The notes below the pieces were generated by a model. The model did not search any database, was not told the origin of the DNA, and saw nothing but the letters and a program-made list of their open reading frames with translations. A stretch of 5,800 nt of DNA from Desulfobacteraceae bacterium. GTDB taxonomy: Bacteria > Desulfobacterota > Desulfobacteria > Desulfobacterales > DAOWNP01. Positions 1 through 5,800 of the stretch are shown here, piece by piece. Location: contig DAOWNP010000164.1 of assembly GCA_030642545.1 (NCBI GenBank), forward strand, positions 1 to 5,800, given 5' to 3'. The translations under genes and the position numbers were made by a program. The stretch's first letter is position 1; every line of letters starts with the position of its first letter.

Positions 1-1023
1 GATCTGTTTTTTTATAGCTGAAATACTTTTTTCAATCTCTTTTATTCTCTTTTTCATTTCAGGTAGCTTTTTTATTATATTTTGGGTTTTTAACCATAAT
101 CTGTGAGGCATTTCAGGAATACCTGAAACAATGACTCCTTTTTCTACAGATTGGGCAACACCTGTTTTAGGACCGATAATTGCATCATCTCCAATTGAAA
201 TATGGCCTGCTATACCAGTTTGTCCTGCTATTATAACCCTGTCTCCTATAGACGCACTTCCTGCAATTCCAACTTGAGCAACGAGAAGAGTATTTTTACC
301 TACAGTAACATTGTGTGCTACATGCACAAGATTATCTGTTTTAACTCCGCTTTTTATTAATGTTTTGCCAAATGTAGCTCTGTCTATAGCATTTAATGCT
401 CCTATTTCAACATCATCATCTATTTGAACAATACCTGTGTGAGGAATTTTATGATATACCTGCTGATCTTTTACAAAACCGAAGCCATCGCTTCCTATAA
501 CCGTACCTGCATGAATAGTTACTCGATTGCCTATAACTGTGTCTTTCATAACAGACACATTAGGAAATATTGTAACATCATCACCTATTGTTACATCATC
601 TTCTATAACAGTATTAGGATGTATGACTACATTATCTCCCACTGTAATATTATTCATAATTACAGCACCCGGTGCTATTGAAACATTTTTACCATAGATA
701 AAATTATTTCCTATATGTGAGCCTGAGGATATAGTGGATTCACTTTTATCTGCCGGATAAAACAGCTCAACTATACGGTAAAAAGCAAGTTTTGGATTTG
801 ATACCTTGATAAGATTTTTACTTTCACAAGAAAAATCAGATGGAACAACTATGGTTAAGGCACATGTTTCATCTATTTTTTTTAATAATTTAGGATCTGC
901 TGCAAGGGTTATATGATCTTTTTCAGCACTTTTAAAGGGACCTGCGTCTTTTATTATTGTTTTTTCATTACCTGAAAAACTTCCATTAACAAATTCGGCA
1001 ATTTCTTTTAGTGATTTTTCCAT
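1..1023 (-). CDS. lpxD: UDP-3-O-acylglucosamine N-acyltransferase LpxD (3' end cut by the window edge)
   Basis: LpxD transfers a 3-hydroxyacyl chain from acyl carrier protein to the 2-amino group of UDP-3-O-acyl-glucosamine, the third step of lipid A synthesis, in the cytoplasm. I translated 341 codons from the ATG at 1023 with no stop before base 1. E. coli LpxD is about 341 residues, so only a few codons should be missing. Residues 1-100 fit the N-terminal uridine-binding domain (MEKSLKEIAEFVNGSFSG at the start). From about 100 to 300 run the left-handed beta-helix hexapeptide repeats (IGNNF, VSIAPGA, ITVGDNV and so on). Family landmarks are DGFGF at 179-183, EIGALNAIDRA, and VAHNVTVG with the predicted catalytic His at 237 (His239 in E. 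coli). The C terminus is a basic, lysine-rich helix after SGIPEMPHRLW. The start lies 3 bases after the ompH stop, in the same frame, and has no clear Shine-Dalgarno, so translation is probably coupled to ompH. LpxA also has hexapeptide repeats, but the N-terminal domain and DGFGF favour LpxD. Confidence 0.96.
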   Translation of the reverse strand, partial: MEKSLKEIAEFVNGSFSGNEKTIIKDAGPFKSAEKDHITLAADPKLLKKIDETCALTIVVPSDFSCESKNLIKVSNPKLAFYRIVELFYPADKSESTISSGSHIGNNFIYGKNVSIAPGAVIMNNITVGDNVVIHPNTVIEDDVTIGDDVTIFPNVSVMKDTVIGNRVTIHAGTVIGSDGFGFVKDQQVYHKIPHTGIVQIDDDVEIGALNAIDRATFGKTLIKSGVKTDNLVHVAHNVTVGKNTLLVAQVGIAGSASIGDRVIIAGQTGIAGHISIGDDAIIGPKTGVAQSVEKGVIVSGIPEMPHRLWLKTQNIIKKLPEMKKRIKEIEKSISAIKKQI

Positions 1024-1026
1024 GAT

Positions 1027-1563
1027 TTATTTTTTTTTAGTAGATTTTAAATTAACTTTTTTTATAATACTGTCTGTAATATCAATAGAAGCAGGATAAT
1101 ATAAAACTCCTGGTTTTTGTACTATCAGCAGATATCCGCCCTTTTCTCCTGTTGTTTTTACAATTGCTGCAATATCTTTTTGAAGTTTTTGCACTATACG
1201 ATTCTGGAGCTTTTTAAACGCTGCAGCATATTTTTTTTGAAGCATTTTATAGTCATTTATTTTTATTCTGTACTCTCTTTCATTTTCCTCACGCATTGCT
1301 TTATCCATTACCATGGCTTCTCTTTCAAGCCTTTTTTTTAAATCTTCAATCTCTCTGCCTTTTGCTTTAAGATCTTCTTCCATTTTTTTACCAGCTTTAC
1401 TTAATTCTACCTGAGCTGCTTTACCTACTTCTGATTTTTCAAAAAATTTTTGGAAATCAAAAACACCTATTTTTGCAACATCAGCACTATGTGCCAGATT
1501 TAGATTAATAAAAATAAATCCGAGAGCAATTAATAGTGTAATTAATAATGTTTTTTTCTGCAT
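1027..1563 (-). CDS. skp: Periplasmic OmpH/Skp-family chaperone
   Basis: This 178-residue protein belongs to the OmpH/Skp family. These trimeric 'jellyfish' chaperones hold unfolded outer-membrane proteins in the periplasm and deliver them to BamA. It has a signal peptide: MQKK, a hydrophobic core over residues 5-24, and a likely cleavage near Ala27 (AHSA-DVA). The mature start KIGVFDFQKFFEKSEVGKAA is the typical OmpH strand and helix opening. Residues about 50-140 are dense in Lys/Glu with heptad-like spacing, the expected coiled-coil tentacles. The end (GGYLLIVQKPGVLYYPASIDITDSIIKKVN) is the typical C-terminal part of the body domain, followed by a basic STKKK tail. The length is close to E. 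coli Skp (161 residues). The start is supported by AAGGAG five bases upstream. The place between bamA and lpxD matches the conserved gene order. Function is assigned by family. Sequence divergence in this family is high, so individual clients are unknown. Confidence 0.94.
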   Translation of the reverse strand: MQKKTLLITLLIALGFIFINLNLAHSADVAKIGVFDFQKFFEKSEVGKAAQVELSKAGKKMEEDLKAKGREIEDLKKRLEREAMVMDKAMREENEREYRIKINDYKMLQKKYAAAFKKLQNRIVQKLQKDIAAIVKTTGEKGGYLLIVQKPGVLYYPASIDITDSIIKKVNLKSTKKK

Positions 1564-1568
1564 TTTCT

Positions 1569-1574
1569 CTCCTT
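1569..1574 (-). promoter_or_regulatory. Shine-Dalgarno of ompH/skp
   Basis: On the minus strand AAGGAG lies five bases before the ATG at 1563. It is the strongest ribosome binding site in the window and fixes the ompH start. This agrees with ompH starting a new translation unit after the 194-base gap. Confidence 0.8.
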
Positions 1575-1639
1575 ATTTATAAATAGAATAGTTTTATATG
1601 AAAATTATGAAATATGAATGGTAAATTATGAATTAAGGA

Positions 1640-1667
1640 ATTATACTAATTTATAAAATACCAGCAA
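1640..1667 (-). promoter_or_regulatory. Candidate sigma70-type promoter for ompH-lpxD
   Basis: On the minus strand a perfect -10 hexamer TATAAT occupies 1645-1640. A partial -35 (TTGCTG, three of six consensus bases including TTG) lies at 1667-1662 with a 16-base spacer. Transcription would start near 1633 and leave a leader of about 70 bases before the ompH ATG. The -35 is weak and AT-rich DNA produces chance TATAAT matches, so this is a candidate only. It would give skp and lpxD their own expression in addition to read-through from bamA. Confidence 0.4.
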
Positions 1668-1695
1668 ATATTATTTCATTTTCATGTTTTGTTGT

Positions 1696-1713
1696 GCCTG
1701 TCAGGACATGGGC
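1696..1713. repeat. Short interrupted inverted repeat in the bamA-ompH gap
   Basis: Bases GCC-TGTC at 1696-1702 pair with GACA at 1705-1708 and GGC at 1711-1713, with two unpaired bases in the middle and two on one side. It is the GC-richest patch in an otherwise AT-rich spacer. It is upstream of the candidate ompH promoter on the minus strand, where an operator could sit. The two-base centre is too tight for a good RNA hairpin, and no T-run follows it on the minus strand, so it is not a normal terminator. Confidence 0.3.
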
Positions 1714-1757
1714 GTTATAAAAAAATATTATTTATCATGCTGCAAAACAAAATAGAG

Positions 1758-4445
1758 TTAGAAAGCCGCTCCCATACCAAATTCCCAGCGGCCGCTTGAG
1801 CTTTCACCCTTTTTTGGATCAAGTATTGTTCCATGTTCAATTCGGATCGGACCCATAGGTGAATACCATCTAAATCCAAATCCGGCACTTTCTCTTAAGT
1901 CACCTAATTGTATAGTATAACCTTCATTCCAAACATTTCCTGTATCATAAAATAAAACACCGACAAGTCCTGCGCTTTTGATTATTGGAATAAGAAATTC
2001 TATATTAAATTGTATAAATTTATTTCCACCAGATATATATCCATTTTCATCTACTGTATGTATTGCTCTCCATTCAAACCCTCTTAAAGAGTTAATTCCT
2101 CCAAGATAAAACCGTTCATAATCAGGCAGCTCACCTGTTGAATTGCCTTGAATATGGCCTGTCTCTACATGTAAAAACCCGACAGTACTCAAAAACAGAG
2201 GAATATACCAGCCTGAATCAAGAGTTGTTTTAGTAAATGCTATGTTGCCTCCTATAACCCCACCAGCATATTCAACAGATAGCAGGCTTTTTAATCCTTC
2301 TGTAGCATTAAAGGCTTTATCTCTGGAGTCATATATTATACTGGTTGTAATGCTGCTTGTTGAATTTTCACCTTCAAGATATTTTATACTTTCAGGTGCA
2401 TAATTTTTATCAATATCATATACATCTCCAACTTCATAATAGTAAGATAAATATAATCTTGTATAATCAAAAACAGGATAACTTCCTCTTAATCTTCCAC
2501 CTGATGTATCTTTATAGTAATAATCATAATCTCTCTGCATATGATAAACATCAAATCCTGCAGAAAGAGGTATGTCAAACAGCCAGGGTTCTGTAAAACT
2601 AAAGGAAAAAGTATCCGTTCTTCCTCCAAGTTCTGCTTTTGCCTGGAGAATCTGACCTTTTCCAAAGATATTCCTCTCAGTAATTGAAAACATAACAAAA
2701 ATATCTTCAACACTACTGTAACCACCTCCAAAACTAAATGTACCAGTAGGTTTTTCAGTTACATTTATTTGAAGATTCATGGTATCATCTGTATCACCTT
2801 TTAATGTATCTACTTTAATATCTTCAAAAAAATCAAGTCTGTAAAGATTTCTTATACTTCTTTTTAATTTTTTTGAACTATAAAGCGCCTGCTCATATAC
2901 ATGTAACTCTCTTCGTATTACCTTTTCTCTTGTTTTTGTATTTCCATTTATAACTATTTCATCAAAAAAAACTTCGTTACCTTTATTTATTGTAAAATTA
3001 ATATTAACAGTGCTATTTGTAATATCTTTGTCTATCTTAGGAATTATTTCAGCATAAAAATAACCTTTGTTGGAATATATATCTGTTAACATAAGAACAT
3101 CATTTCTAATTATACTGCTGTTATAAAATTTTTCATTACGAATAAATATTTTGTTGAGCATCTCTTTCTTTGGAATAAGCATATCACCGGATACAGTTAC
3201 TGTACCAATTTTAAATTTTGGACCTTCGCTTATTTTTATTTTTATCTCTATAAACTCTTTATGAAATTTTATATCAGGCTCACCAACTCTTGCCTGGGCA
3301 TAACCACTATTATGATAGAAAGCAGTCAACCTGGATGTATCCTGATCTAAATCGGCTGTATTTAATTCACCTGAGGATGTAAGCCATGAAAAAAAACCTT
3401 TTTCCGATGTTTTTATTAAATCTTTTAATTCTTTATCTGAAAAATCTTTATTACCTTCAAAGATAATCTTTTTTATTTTAACTTTATTTCCTTCAGTTAT
3501 GATAAATTCAAGTTCTACCTGGTTGTTTTCAAGCTTTTTTATTTTTTTTCCCACAGTTATATTATGATAATTTTTTTCTTTATAAAGATCTTTAATACGA
3601 TTTTCATTCTTATTGAGCTGAAAAATATTAAGTATTGCTCCTGTTTTAATTGAAAGGTTTTCGAAGATTTTTTCATCTTTATAAACTGTATTACCTGAAA
3701 TATTTATTTTTCTTATTGTGGGCTTTTCTACAATTTTTATTATTACTTCTTTACCTGCCGGATTTTTTTGAGATTCTATTTTTATATCGTCAAAATACCC
3801 CATATCGTAAATTGATTTAAGATCTTTATATAAAACCTGTTTTTGAAAAAGATTGCCTTGTTTGGTTTCCATGTTTTGCAAAATAGCATCTGTTTCAATT
3901 CTTTTATTTCCTATAATTTTTATATTGCTAACCGTTTCCTGTATAAAAACAGAAGCTGCAATTTTTTTTGATATTGTATTTACACTTGAAAAAAATGTCT
4001 CAAAACCTTCTCCTTTAATGGAAAAAGATTCAGGAAGATCTAATGATAATGTTTTGATGCTTTTTATATTTATAGTATATTGCTGTTTTTCAAAAAAAAT
4101 ACTTCCCCATAAAACAATATCAGCTCCTTTTTGGATACCAAAAGATTTTATTACTGAAAAGTTCGTTTCGTTTTTTAATATATCAAATGCAGGCATATTG
4201 TTCTCATCAGACAAAATAATATTTGCACCATATTTGCTGAGATAATCCTGTATGCTTTTTTGTGTTTTAGGATTAAGATATGAAAGATCTTTTTTTGAAT
4301 CTATTTTAAAAGGCAGAATAAGGATATTTTGTTCTGTTTCTGCAATACATATTGCTGGAGTAAAACTTACAGATAGTATAAAAGATAGTATAAAGGATAG
4401 TGTGAAAAATATAATAATATATTCAAATGAACAGAATTTTTTCAT
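1758..4445 (-). CDS. bamA: Outer membrane protein assembly factor BamA with extra N-terminal domain
   Basis: BamA is the Omp85-family core of the BAM complex and folds beta-barrel proteins into the outer membrane. Counting from the ATG at 4445 (895 residues), a signal peptide covers about 1-35. Residues about 36-170 form a non-POTRA domain (ILILPFKID near its start, GADIVLWGSIF near 107-118). Five POTRA domains follow at about 172-242, 243-320, 321-409, 410-489 and 490-567, marked by recurrent I.GN-type and GY/NYF-type motifs. The 16-strand barrel spans about 568-895. It opens with GTFSFGGGYSS and NIFGKGQ, and carries the loop-6 Arg-Gly-Phe motif at 788-790. It ends in GRWEFGMGAAF with the terminal Phe of the beta-signal. 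E. coli BamA is 810 residues, and the extra domain accounts for most of the difference. The start is ambiguous: an in-frame TTG at 4451 lies five bases from the AAGG, while the ATG lies eleven bases away. I prefer the ATG because it opens a normal MKKF signal peptide. No stop, frameshift or missing key motif was seen. Confidence 0.97.
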   Translation of the reverse strand: MKKFCSFEYIIIFFTLSFILSFILSVSFTPAICIAETEQNILILPFKIDSKKDLSYLNPKTQKSIQDYLSKYGANIILSDENNMPAFDILKNETNFSVIKSFGIQKGADIVLWGSIFFEKQQYTINIKSIKTLSLDLPESFSIKGEGFETFFSSVNTISKKIAASVFIQETVSNIKIIGNKRIETDAILQNMETKQGNLFQKQVLYKDLKSIYDMGYFDDIKIESQKNPAGKEVIIKIVEKPTIRKINISGNTVYKDEKIFENLSIKTGAILNIFQLNKNENRIKDLYKEKNYHNITVGKKIKKLENNQVELEFIITEGNKVKIKKIIFEGNKDFSDKELKDLIKTSEKGFFSWLTSSGELNTADLDQDTSRLTAFYHNSGYAQARVGEPDIKFHKEFIEIKIKISEGPKFKIGTVTVSGDMLIPKKEMLNKIFIRNEKFYNSSIIRNDVLMLTDIYSNKGYFYAEIIPKIDKDITNSTVNINFTINKGNEVFFDEIVINGNTKTREKVIRRELHVYEQALYSSKKLKRSIRNLYRLDFFEDIKVDTLKGDTDDTMNLQINVTEKPTGTFSFGGGYSSVEDIFVMFSITERNIFGKGQILQAKAELGGRTDTFSFSFTEPWLFDIPLSAGFDVYHMQRDYDYYYKDTSGGRLRGSYPVFDYTRLYLSYYYEVGDVYDIDKNYAPESIKYLEGENSTSSITTSIIYDSRDKAFNATEGLKSLLSVEYAGGVIGGNIAFTKTTLDSGWYIPLFLSTVGFLHVETGHIQGNSTGELPDYERFYLGGINSLRGFEWRAIHTVDENGYISGGNKFIQFNIEFLIPIIKSAGLVGVLFYDTGNVWNEGYTIQLGDLRESAGFGFRWYSPMGPIRIEHGTILDPKKGESSSGRWEFGMGAAF
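3936..4340 (-). other. Extra N-terminal domain of BamA, resembling TolB-N/CsgG-like alpha-beta domains
   Basis: The coding stretch between the signal peptide and POTRA1 encodes about 135 residues. They begin with a strand (NILILPFKID), then a helix with LSYLNPKTQKSIQDYL, a second strand (ANIILSD), a helix and a GADIVLWGSI strand, then further strands (YTINIKSI). The pattern of an 'LPF' strand, a helix, and 'GAD-x-V-x-x-GS' recalls the N-terminal domains of TolB and of CsgG/FlgO-type envelope proteins. The resemblance is by eye only. From memory, similar extensions occur in deltaproteobacterial BamA proteins. Its role is unknown. A periplasmic partner-docking site is an inference. Confidence 0.55.
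4372..4407 (-). repeat. In-frame 12-bp tandem repeat (3 copies) in the bamA signal-peptide region
   Basis: Read on the plus strand, gatagtataaaa (4372-4383), gatagtataaag (4384-4395) and gatagtgtgaaa (4396-4407) are three adjacent 12-base units. The first two differ by one base, and the third differs from the second at three positions. On the coding strand they encode FTLS-FILS-FILS, residues 14-25 from the ATG, which is the hydrophobic core of the signal peptide. The unit is a multiple of three, so gain or loss of a copy changes the core by four residues without a frameshift. Confidence 0.85.
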
Positions 4446-4456
4446 TATCAATAAAA

Positions 4457-4462
4457 CCTTAA
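4457..4462 (-). promoter_or_regulatory. Shine-Dalgarno of bamA overlapping the lolD stop
   Basis: TTAAGG on the minus strand includes the TAA stop of lolD (4461-4459). It is five bases from an in-frame TTG (4451) and eleven from the ATG (4445), so it does not settle the start by itself. The overlap with the stop codon points to translational coupling of lolD and bamA. Confidence 0.55.
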
Positions 4463-5181
4463 TTATAACTAATAAGTTTGCCGTCAGCTATAGTTACTAT
4501 TCTTGACATGTAATTTGCAAGATCCATATTATGGGTTACAATAACCATTGCCATGCTAAACTCCTGATTTAACTCTTTTAAAAGGTCATGAACATGCTTG
4601 CTGTTTTCTTTATCAAGATTACCTGTTGGTTCATCTGCTAAAAGAAGCTTTGGTTTAAGAATCAATGCCCTTGCTATAGCCACTCTTTGTTGCTCTCCTC
4701 CTGAAAGCTGGTTTACTTTGTGATTTAATCTTTTACTTAAATCTACTCTTTTTAAAATTGTTTCTGCTTTCTTCTTTGCACTTTGTTTATCTAAACCAGA
4801 TATTAGAGCTGGTATCATAACGTTTTCAATTGAACTGAATTCATTTAGAAGATGATGAAACTGAAAAACAAAACCAATAGATTTATTTCTGAATTTTGCA
4901 AGTTCTTTATCGCAAAAATTAAAAACTTCCATATTATTAAATAGAAAACTCCCTTTGTCAGGCTTGTCAAGTGTTCCGAGAATATGAAGAAGTGTTGATT
5001 TACCTATGCCTGATGAGCCAACTATAGCAAGGGTCTCACCCTGTTTGATATTTATTTCTGCATTGTCCAAAATATTTATTTTAATTTTATTGGTAAAATA
5101 GCTTTTACATAAATCTTTAAATGATATTAAAAATTTATGATTGTTTAAATCATGTTCTTTTTTTACAAATGTATTATTCAT
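4459..5181 (-). CDS. lolD: Lipoprotein-releasing ABC transporter ATP-binding protein LolD
   Basis: LolD is the cytoplasmic ATPase that powers extraction of outer-membrane lipoproteins from the inner membrane and their hand-over to LolA. All ABC ATPase motifs are present in the 240 residues: Walker A GSSGIGKST at 55-63, Q-loop Gln107, signature LSGGEQQ from 159, Walker B LLLADEP with Glu184, D-loop at 188-190 and switch His217. The stretch FQFHHLLNEFSSIENVM after the Q-loop is typical of LolD and separates it from the closely related MacB and FtsE ATPases. The start at 5181 is supported by AGAGG nine bases upstream. It leaves about 20 extra residues before the ABC core (FKDLCKSYF), slightly longer than usual. 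The start overlaps the permease stop by 8 bases, and bamA follows after 13 bases, so the three genes look co-transcribed. The length is normal for the family (about 230). Confidence 0.96.
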   Translation of the reverse strand: MNNTFVKKEHDLNNHKFLISFKDLCKSYFTNKIKINILDNAEINIKQGETLAIVGSSGIGKSTLLHILGTLDKPDKGSFLFNNMEVFNFCDKELAKFRNKSIGFVFQFHHLLNEFSSIENVMIPALISGLDKQSAKKKAETILKRVDLSKRLNHKVNQLSGGEQQRVAIARALILKPKLLLADEPTGNLDKENSKHVHDLLKELNQEFSMAMVIVTHNMDLANYMSRIVTIADGKLISYN

Positions 5182-5800
5182 AACGAATAGCCTCTACAGG
5201 ATCAATTTTTGTTGCCTGGTGAGCTGGATATAATGCTGCAAGAAAACATATCAGCATTGTAGAAGAAGCTATAATCAATACATCTGTATAATTAAGAGCA
5301 ACAGGAATAGTTGAAAAAGGATATACGTTTTTTGGAAGTTCAATAAATTTGTAATGTTTGATTAAAAAACATAAAATAAAGCCTGATATCACTCCTATGG
5401 TTGTTCCTGCAAAGCCTATTGCCAAACCGTTAAAAATAAAGATTTTTTTTATACTTGTGTTTGTAGCACCCATTGCTTTTAAAATACCGATATCTCTCTT
5501 TTTTTTCATAACCATCATGATAAGTGAACTTGCAATATTAAATGCAGCAACAAGTACTATAAGCATTAATATGATAAACATGGCTGTTTTTTCAAGTTTA
5601 AGAGCTGAAAAAAGACCCTGGTGTGTATTTAGGAAATTTTGTACCCAATAGGGGTATTTTATTTCAAAGATTATTTTTTCTGATATTTTTTCAACACTGT
5701 ATATATCGTCTGTCCAGACGGCAATTCCTGTGACAGTATCTCCCATGCGCATTATTTTTTGAGCATCTTTTAAAAGGATATATGAAAGAGATTCATCATA
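5174..5800 (-). CDS. LolC/LolE-family lipoprotein-releasing permease, C-terminal half (5' end outside the window)
   Basis: This is the inner-membrane permease partner of LolD. The reading frame is open to base 5800 (first codons YDESLSYILLKDAQ), so the Met at 5752 is internal and not the start. 208 residues are visible of an expected 400 or so. Counting from base 5800, the first 70 or so residues are the end of the large periplasmic domain. An FtsX/MacB-type three-helix domain follows, with helices at about 73-98, 120-147 and 173-194. Between the first two lies KKKRDIGILKAMGAT (about 99-113), the conserved coupling segment that contacts the ATPase. The C terminus ALYPAHQATKIDPVEAIRYE is the family signature. 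LolC and LolE cannot be told apart from this part, and many bacteria outside Gammaproteobacteria have a single LolC/E-like (or LolF) permease, so I give no symbol. MacB-type efflux is less likely given the LolD-type neighbour. The stop overlaps lolD by 8 bases. Confidence 0.93.
   Translation of the reverse strand, partial: YDESLSYILLKDAQKIMRMGDTVTGIAVWTDDIYSVEKISEKIIFEIKYPYWVQNFLNTHQGLFSALKLEKTAMFIILMLIVLVAAFNIASSLIMMVMKKKRDIGILKAMGATNTSIKKIFIFNGLAIGFAGTTIGVISGFILCFLIKHYKFIELPKNVYPFSTIPVALNYTDVLIIASSTMLICFLAALYPAHQATKIDPVEAIRYE
5191..5195 (-). promoter_or_regulatory. Shine-Dalgarno of lolD inside the permease gene
   Basis: AGAGG on the minus strand lies nine bases before the lolD ATG (5181), within the last codons of the permease. 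It supports the 240-residue start and coupling of the two overlapping genes. Confidence 0.6.

Larger units (their letters stand above)
1564..1757. other. bamA-ompH intergenic region
   Basis: This 194-base, very AT-rich spacer is the only gap of any size in the window. I see no ORF of interest and no RNA gene in it. No GC stem followed by a T-run lies after the bamA stop on the minus strand, so read-through from bamA into ompH is plausible. It holds a candidate promoter (1640-1667), a short GC-richer inverted repeat (1696-1713), two copies of an 11-bp palindrome (1666-1676 and 1723-1733) and a 10-bp direct repeat (1602-1611 and 1623-1632). Confidence 0.7.

Noticed and set aside
424..681. Plus-strand open frame of 85 codons
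   Set aside because: It lies opposite the LpxD hexapeptide repeats. Its composition is rich in Tyr, Asn, Cys and Ile from the periodic antisense codons, and it has no ribosome site or recognisable domain.
1696..1740. Intrinsic terminator after bamA
   Set aside because: On the minus strand the T-run (about 1717-1727) comes before the GC-richer inverted repeat rather than after it, and the repeat has only a two-base centre.
2489..2731. Second minus-strand frame within the bamA barrel
   Set aside because: It is an out-of-frame reading of bamA, which is continuous and intact across this segment. There is no sign of a frameshift.
3853..4245. Plus-strand open frame of 130 codons
   Set aside because: It is fully antisense to the well-supported bamA POTRA1 and N-terminal domain. 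Its hydrophobic look comes from reading A/T-rich Lys and Glu codons on the other strand.
4338..4350. Lipobox at the Cys near the BamA signal-peptide end
   Set aside because: The residues before the Cys are Pro-Ala-Ile, which do not fit the L-[AS]-[GA]-C pattern. A signal peptidase I cut after the following Ile-Ala fits better, as expected for BamA.
5358..5651. Plus-strand open frame of 97 codons
   Set aside because: It is the antisense shadow of the permease membrane helices, and the minus-strand frame has clear family motifs.
5174..5752. Permease starting at the Met at 5752
   Set aside because: The frame stays open to the window edge with typical permease residues, and a 192-residue protein would lack the first membrane helix and most of the periplasmic domain.
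1..5800. Novel defence, mobile or toxin-antitoxin system
   Set aside because: All coding space is taken up by intact, recognisable envelope-biogenesis genes. There are no transposase, integrase or CRISPR repeat sequences, and no stretch of clearly different base composition.

Overview
The window is AT-rich (roughly one third GC by eye), tightly packed and entirely minus-strand. It looks like a core envelope-biogenesis cluster of a Gram-negative (diderm, LPS-making) bacterium. Read in the direction of transcription, from high to low coordinates, the order is lolC/E-type permease (5' part outside the window), lolD, bamA, ompH/skp, lpxD (last few codons outside the window). This order is familiar from Deltaproteobacteria/Desulfobacterota, especially sulfate-reducer-like lineages, where fabZ and lpxA usually follow. 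The lineage call is an inference from gene order, the long BamA with an extra N-terminal domain, and protein style. It is not proven by the window.

Layout: 5174-5800 is the C-terminal half of the lipoprotein-releasing permease. It overlaps the lolD start by 8 bases. lolD (4459-5181) is followed after 13 bases by bamA (about 1758-4445), whose Shine-Dalgarno overlaps the lolD stop. A 194-base gap (1564-1757) is the only non-coding stretch. It holds a candidate sigma70 promoter for ompH, short repeats and a small GC-richer inverted repeat, but no convincing terminator. ompH (1027-1563) and lpxD (1-1023) are separated by 3 bases.

Together the genes cover three steps of outer-membrane building. 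LolC/E-D extracts lipoproteins from the inner membrane, including lipoprotein partners of the BAM machine. Skp/OmpH carries unfolded outer-membrane proteins across the periplasm to BamA, which inserts them. LpxD makes the diacylated lipid A precursor.

I see no undescribed system, mobile element, RNA gene or CRISPR array. The points most worth a second look are the extra domain at the N terminus of BamA, an in-frame 12-bp tandem repeat that builds the BamA signal-peptide core, and the promoter/repeat content of the bamA-ompH gap.
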